From: an uncultured Lachnospiraceae bacterium
GTDB taxonomy: Bacteria > Bacillota > Clostridia > Lachnospirales > Lachnospiraceae
DNA length: 33,364 nucleotides
Direction of reading: 5' to 3'
NCBI GenBank assembly: GCA_947626945.1
Contig: CANQUC010000001.1
Coordinates: 1-33,364, forward strand
Below, piece by piece: positions 32,072 to 33,364 of the stretch. Within the stretch, counting starts at the first letter, position 1. Each line of letters starts with the position of its first letter. The notes under the pieces are model-generated. The model did not search any database. It had not been told where the DNA came from and saw only the letters and a list, made by a program, of their open reading frames with translations. The position numbers and the translations under genes were made by a program.

Positions 32072-33100
32072 AAAGTAAAAAAGATCATACGGGAATTTAT
32101 CGTTAAAGAAGAGGATAAGCCCTTTGACAGCTGTCACGCTTCCACATTGATCCAGATGGCGAATGGTGTGATCGTGACCGCCTGGTTCGGCGGCAGCCGG
32201 GAAAAAGGCCCGGATGTGGACATCTGGGCGGCAAGACGGGTGAGGGGCAAATGGGAGGCGCCCAGGGTAGCGGCCCGGATAAGGGGCACGGCTATGTGGA
32301 ATCCGGTGCTGTTTCAGAAACAGGACGGTACGATCCTCCTGTTTTTTAAGGTAGGAGCGGCGATTCCAATATGGAAGACGTACTTTGTGGAAAGTTATGA
32401 CGGAGGTGTGACATTTACCATGCCCCGGGAGCTGGTACCGGGAGACGAAACAGGCGGCAGGGGGCCTGTAAAAAACAAACCCATCCGCTTAAAAGACGGC
32501 ACCGTGTTGGCGCCCGCCTCCCTGGAAGGGGAGACATGGGACGCCTTTGTGGATATCTCCGCCGACGACTGCGCTACCTGGGAGAGAAGCAGCCTTGTGC
32601 CGGTGCGTCGCGCCGGTACCGATTCCCGCGTGATGCACAGGCCATACAACAGGCTCCTTTTATTTGGAAAAGGTGTGATTCAGCCTGCTCTCTGGCAGGA
32701 TGACAAAGGGGATGTCCATATGCTTCTTCGAAGCACAAGCTCCCGGATCTTCCGCAGCGATTCCACAGACGGCGGGCACACATGGTGCACTGCTTATGAC
32801 ACCGGTATTTATCACAATAACAGCGGCATTGATCTGGCGCGTATGCAAAACGGAGATCTTGTGCTGGTATACAACCCGCGGGAAAATCTTCCCGGCATGT
32901 TTAACGGCCCCCGCACGCCCCTTACCGTGGCGGTGTCAAAGGACAACGGCGATACCTATACGGATCTGCTGGATTTGGAGACCGGGGAAGGAGCCTATTG
33001 TTATCCGGCGGTTATTTGTAATGAGCAGAAAGAAATTTTCATTACCTACACATGGGATCGGAAGAATATCGTGTTCTGCAGATTGGAGTATGAAGACTGA
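32069..33100 (+). CDS. Sialidase-like beta-propeller glycoside hydrolase (BNR family)
   Basis: 343-aa protein without signal peptide, so probably cytoplasmic. Asp-box (S/T-x-D-x-G-x-T/S-W/F) blades are visible: SYDGGVTFT, SADDCATWE, STDGGHTWC and SKDNGDTYT. Sialidase-fold features include an early FGGSREKGPDVDIWAARR and SRVMHRPYNRLLL. It resembles predicted neuraminidases of the COG4692 type rather than classical GH33 enzymes. Related proteins occur in plant-polysaccharide loci, so a pectin or rhamnogalacturonan-derived substrate is as likely as sialic acid. Start 32069 has AAAGGGG 6 nt upstream, inside repeat copy C; the frame is open upstream only through the repeat. DeoR is its upstream neighbour. 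Confidence 0.85.
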   Translation: MKVKKIIREFIVKEEDKPFDSCHASTLIQMANGVIVTAWFGGSREKGPDVDIWAARRVRGKWEAPRVAARIRGTAMWNPVLFQKQDGTILLFFKVGAAIPIWKTYFVESYDGGVTFTMPRELVPGDETGGRGPVKNKPIRLKDGTVLAPASLEGETWDAFVDISADDCATWERSSLVPVRRAGTDSRVMHRPYNRLLLFGKGVIQPALWQDDKGDVHMLLRSTSSRIFRSDSTDGGHTWCTAYDTGIYHNNSGIDLARMQNGDLVLVYNPRENLPGMFNGPRTPLTVAVSKDNGDTYTDLLDLETGEGAYCYPAVICNEQKEIFITYTWDRKNIVFCRLEYED

Positions 33101-33148
33101 AACGAAAGGGCAGTCAAACGTTTTGGATATTTTTGCAAAACTGCGGAA

Positions 33149-33177
33149 TTGACAGTTTTTAGCGCAATATGTATAAT
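33149..33177 (+). promoter_or_regulatory. Consensus promoter of the HerA/DUF853-type gene
   Basis: TTGACA (33149-33154), exactly 17 bp, TATAAT (33172-33177): a perfect consensus sigma-A promoter about 70 bp before the start codon. Confidence 0.9.
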
Positions 33178-33245
33178 TAAATCAATAATAAGCAGATAAA
33201 AAACCATCGCAAGGTGAACGTGAACGATACCAGAAGGAGGCAGTT

Positions 33246-33364
33246 ATGTATAAGGATCATCAGCTATGGATCGGTCTTGCGGAAAACGAGGCCGGGGATC
33301 ATGTGAGCATCATTCCCAAAATGGCCAACCGTCACGGCTTGATCGCCGGCGCCACCGGTACCGG
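33246..33364 (+). CDS. HerA-like/DUF853 ATPase, N-terminal fragment (cut by window end)
   Basis: Only the first 39 codons are present. The sequence runs LWIGLAENEAGDHVSIIPKM, then ANRHGLIAGATGTG, the start of a Walker A P-loop. This matches the opening of YjgR/DUF853 helicase-like ATPases, where the motif occurs about 30 residues from the start. AGAAGGAGG precedes ATG 33246. The protein continues beyond 33364. Function in the cell is not well defined for this family. Confidence 0.8.
   Translation, partial: MYKDHQLWIGLAENEAGDHVSIIPKMANRHGLIAGATGT

Overview
The window looks like chromosome of a Lachnospiraceae-type gut Clostridium. Its housekeeping proteins (ClpC, RadA, PurH, type I glutamine synthetase, an ANTAR regulator, RpsB, Tsf) are of clostridial type, with strong GGAGG ribosome binding sites, sigma-A promoters and a roughly balanced base composition. 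It also carries secreted pectin-active enzymes. The species cannot be fixed from the sequence alone.

Layout. (1) 72-5514: a minus-strand tyrosine recombinase, a 39-bp tandem repeat, a YoaK/DUF1275 membrane protein and a large minus-strand hybrid sensor kinase with two periplasmic-type binding domains. (2) 5690-7167: a decayed VanX-like dipeptidase, a structured repeat (copy A) leading into a flavodoxin-like reductase, and a short GntR regulator with a palindrome across its promoter. (3) 7192-13274: clpC, a small conserved unknown gene, radA behind a terminator-like hairpin, and purH. (4) 13313-15281: a secreted, dockerin-bearing pectate lyase closed by a terminator. (5) 15399-21246: a small XRE regulator whose end holds the glnA promoter, then glnA, an ANTAR regulator, a truA-acetyltransferase fusion, rpsB and tsf, closed by a terminator. 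(6) 21287-24548: an AT-rich island with a divergent XRE regulator, a WG-repeat lipoprotein and a coiled-coil membrane protein. (7) 24716-33100: a giant multidomain GH28 protein, a YdcF-family membrane protein, an Rpn-type nuclease, a DeoR regulator, two more copies of the structured repeat and a sialidase-like beta-propeller enzyme. (8) The start of a HerA/DUF853-type ATPase is cut by the window edge.

Functional themes. Regions 4 and 7 point to plant pectin or related glycan breakdown at the cell surface, with DeoR as a possible sugar-phosphate sensor. glnA plus the ANTAR protein is a nitrogen-control pair. rpsB-tsf is the usual translation operon.

The most unusual signal is the repeat at 6037-6152, 31849-31937 and 31953-32071. 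Three near-identical structured elements each end in a Shine-Dalgarno and an initiation codon. Two of them form the 5' leaders of unrelated genes. The substitution pattern suggests that RNA or DNA, not a peptide, is conserved. Other points worth following are the TruA-GNAT fusion, the GH28 protein with altered active-site motifs, the AT-rich island with its operator palindrome, and a VanX pseudogene with a microhomology-type deletion.
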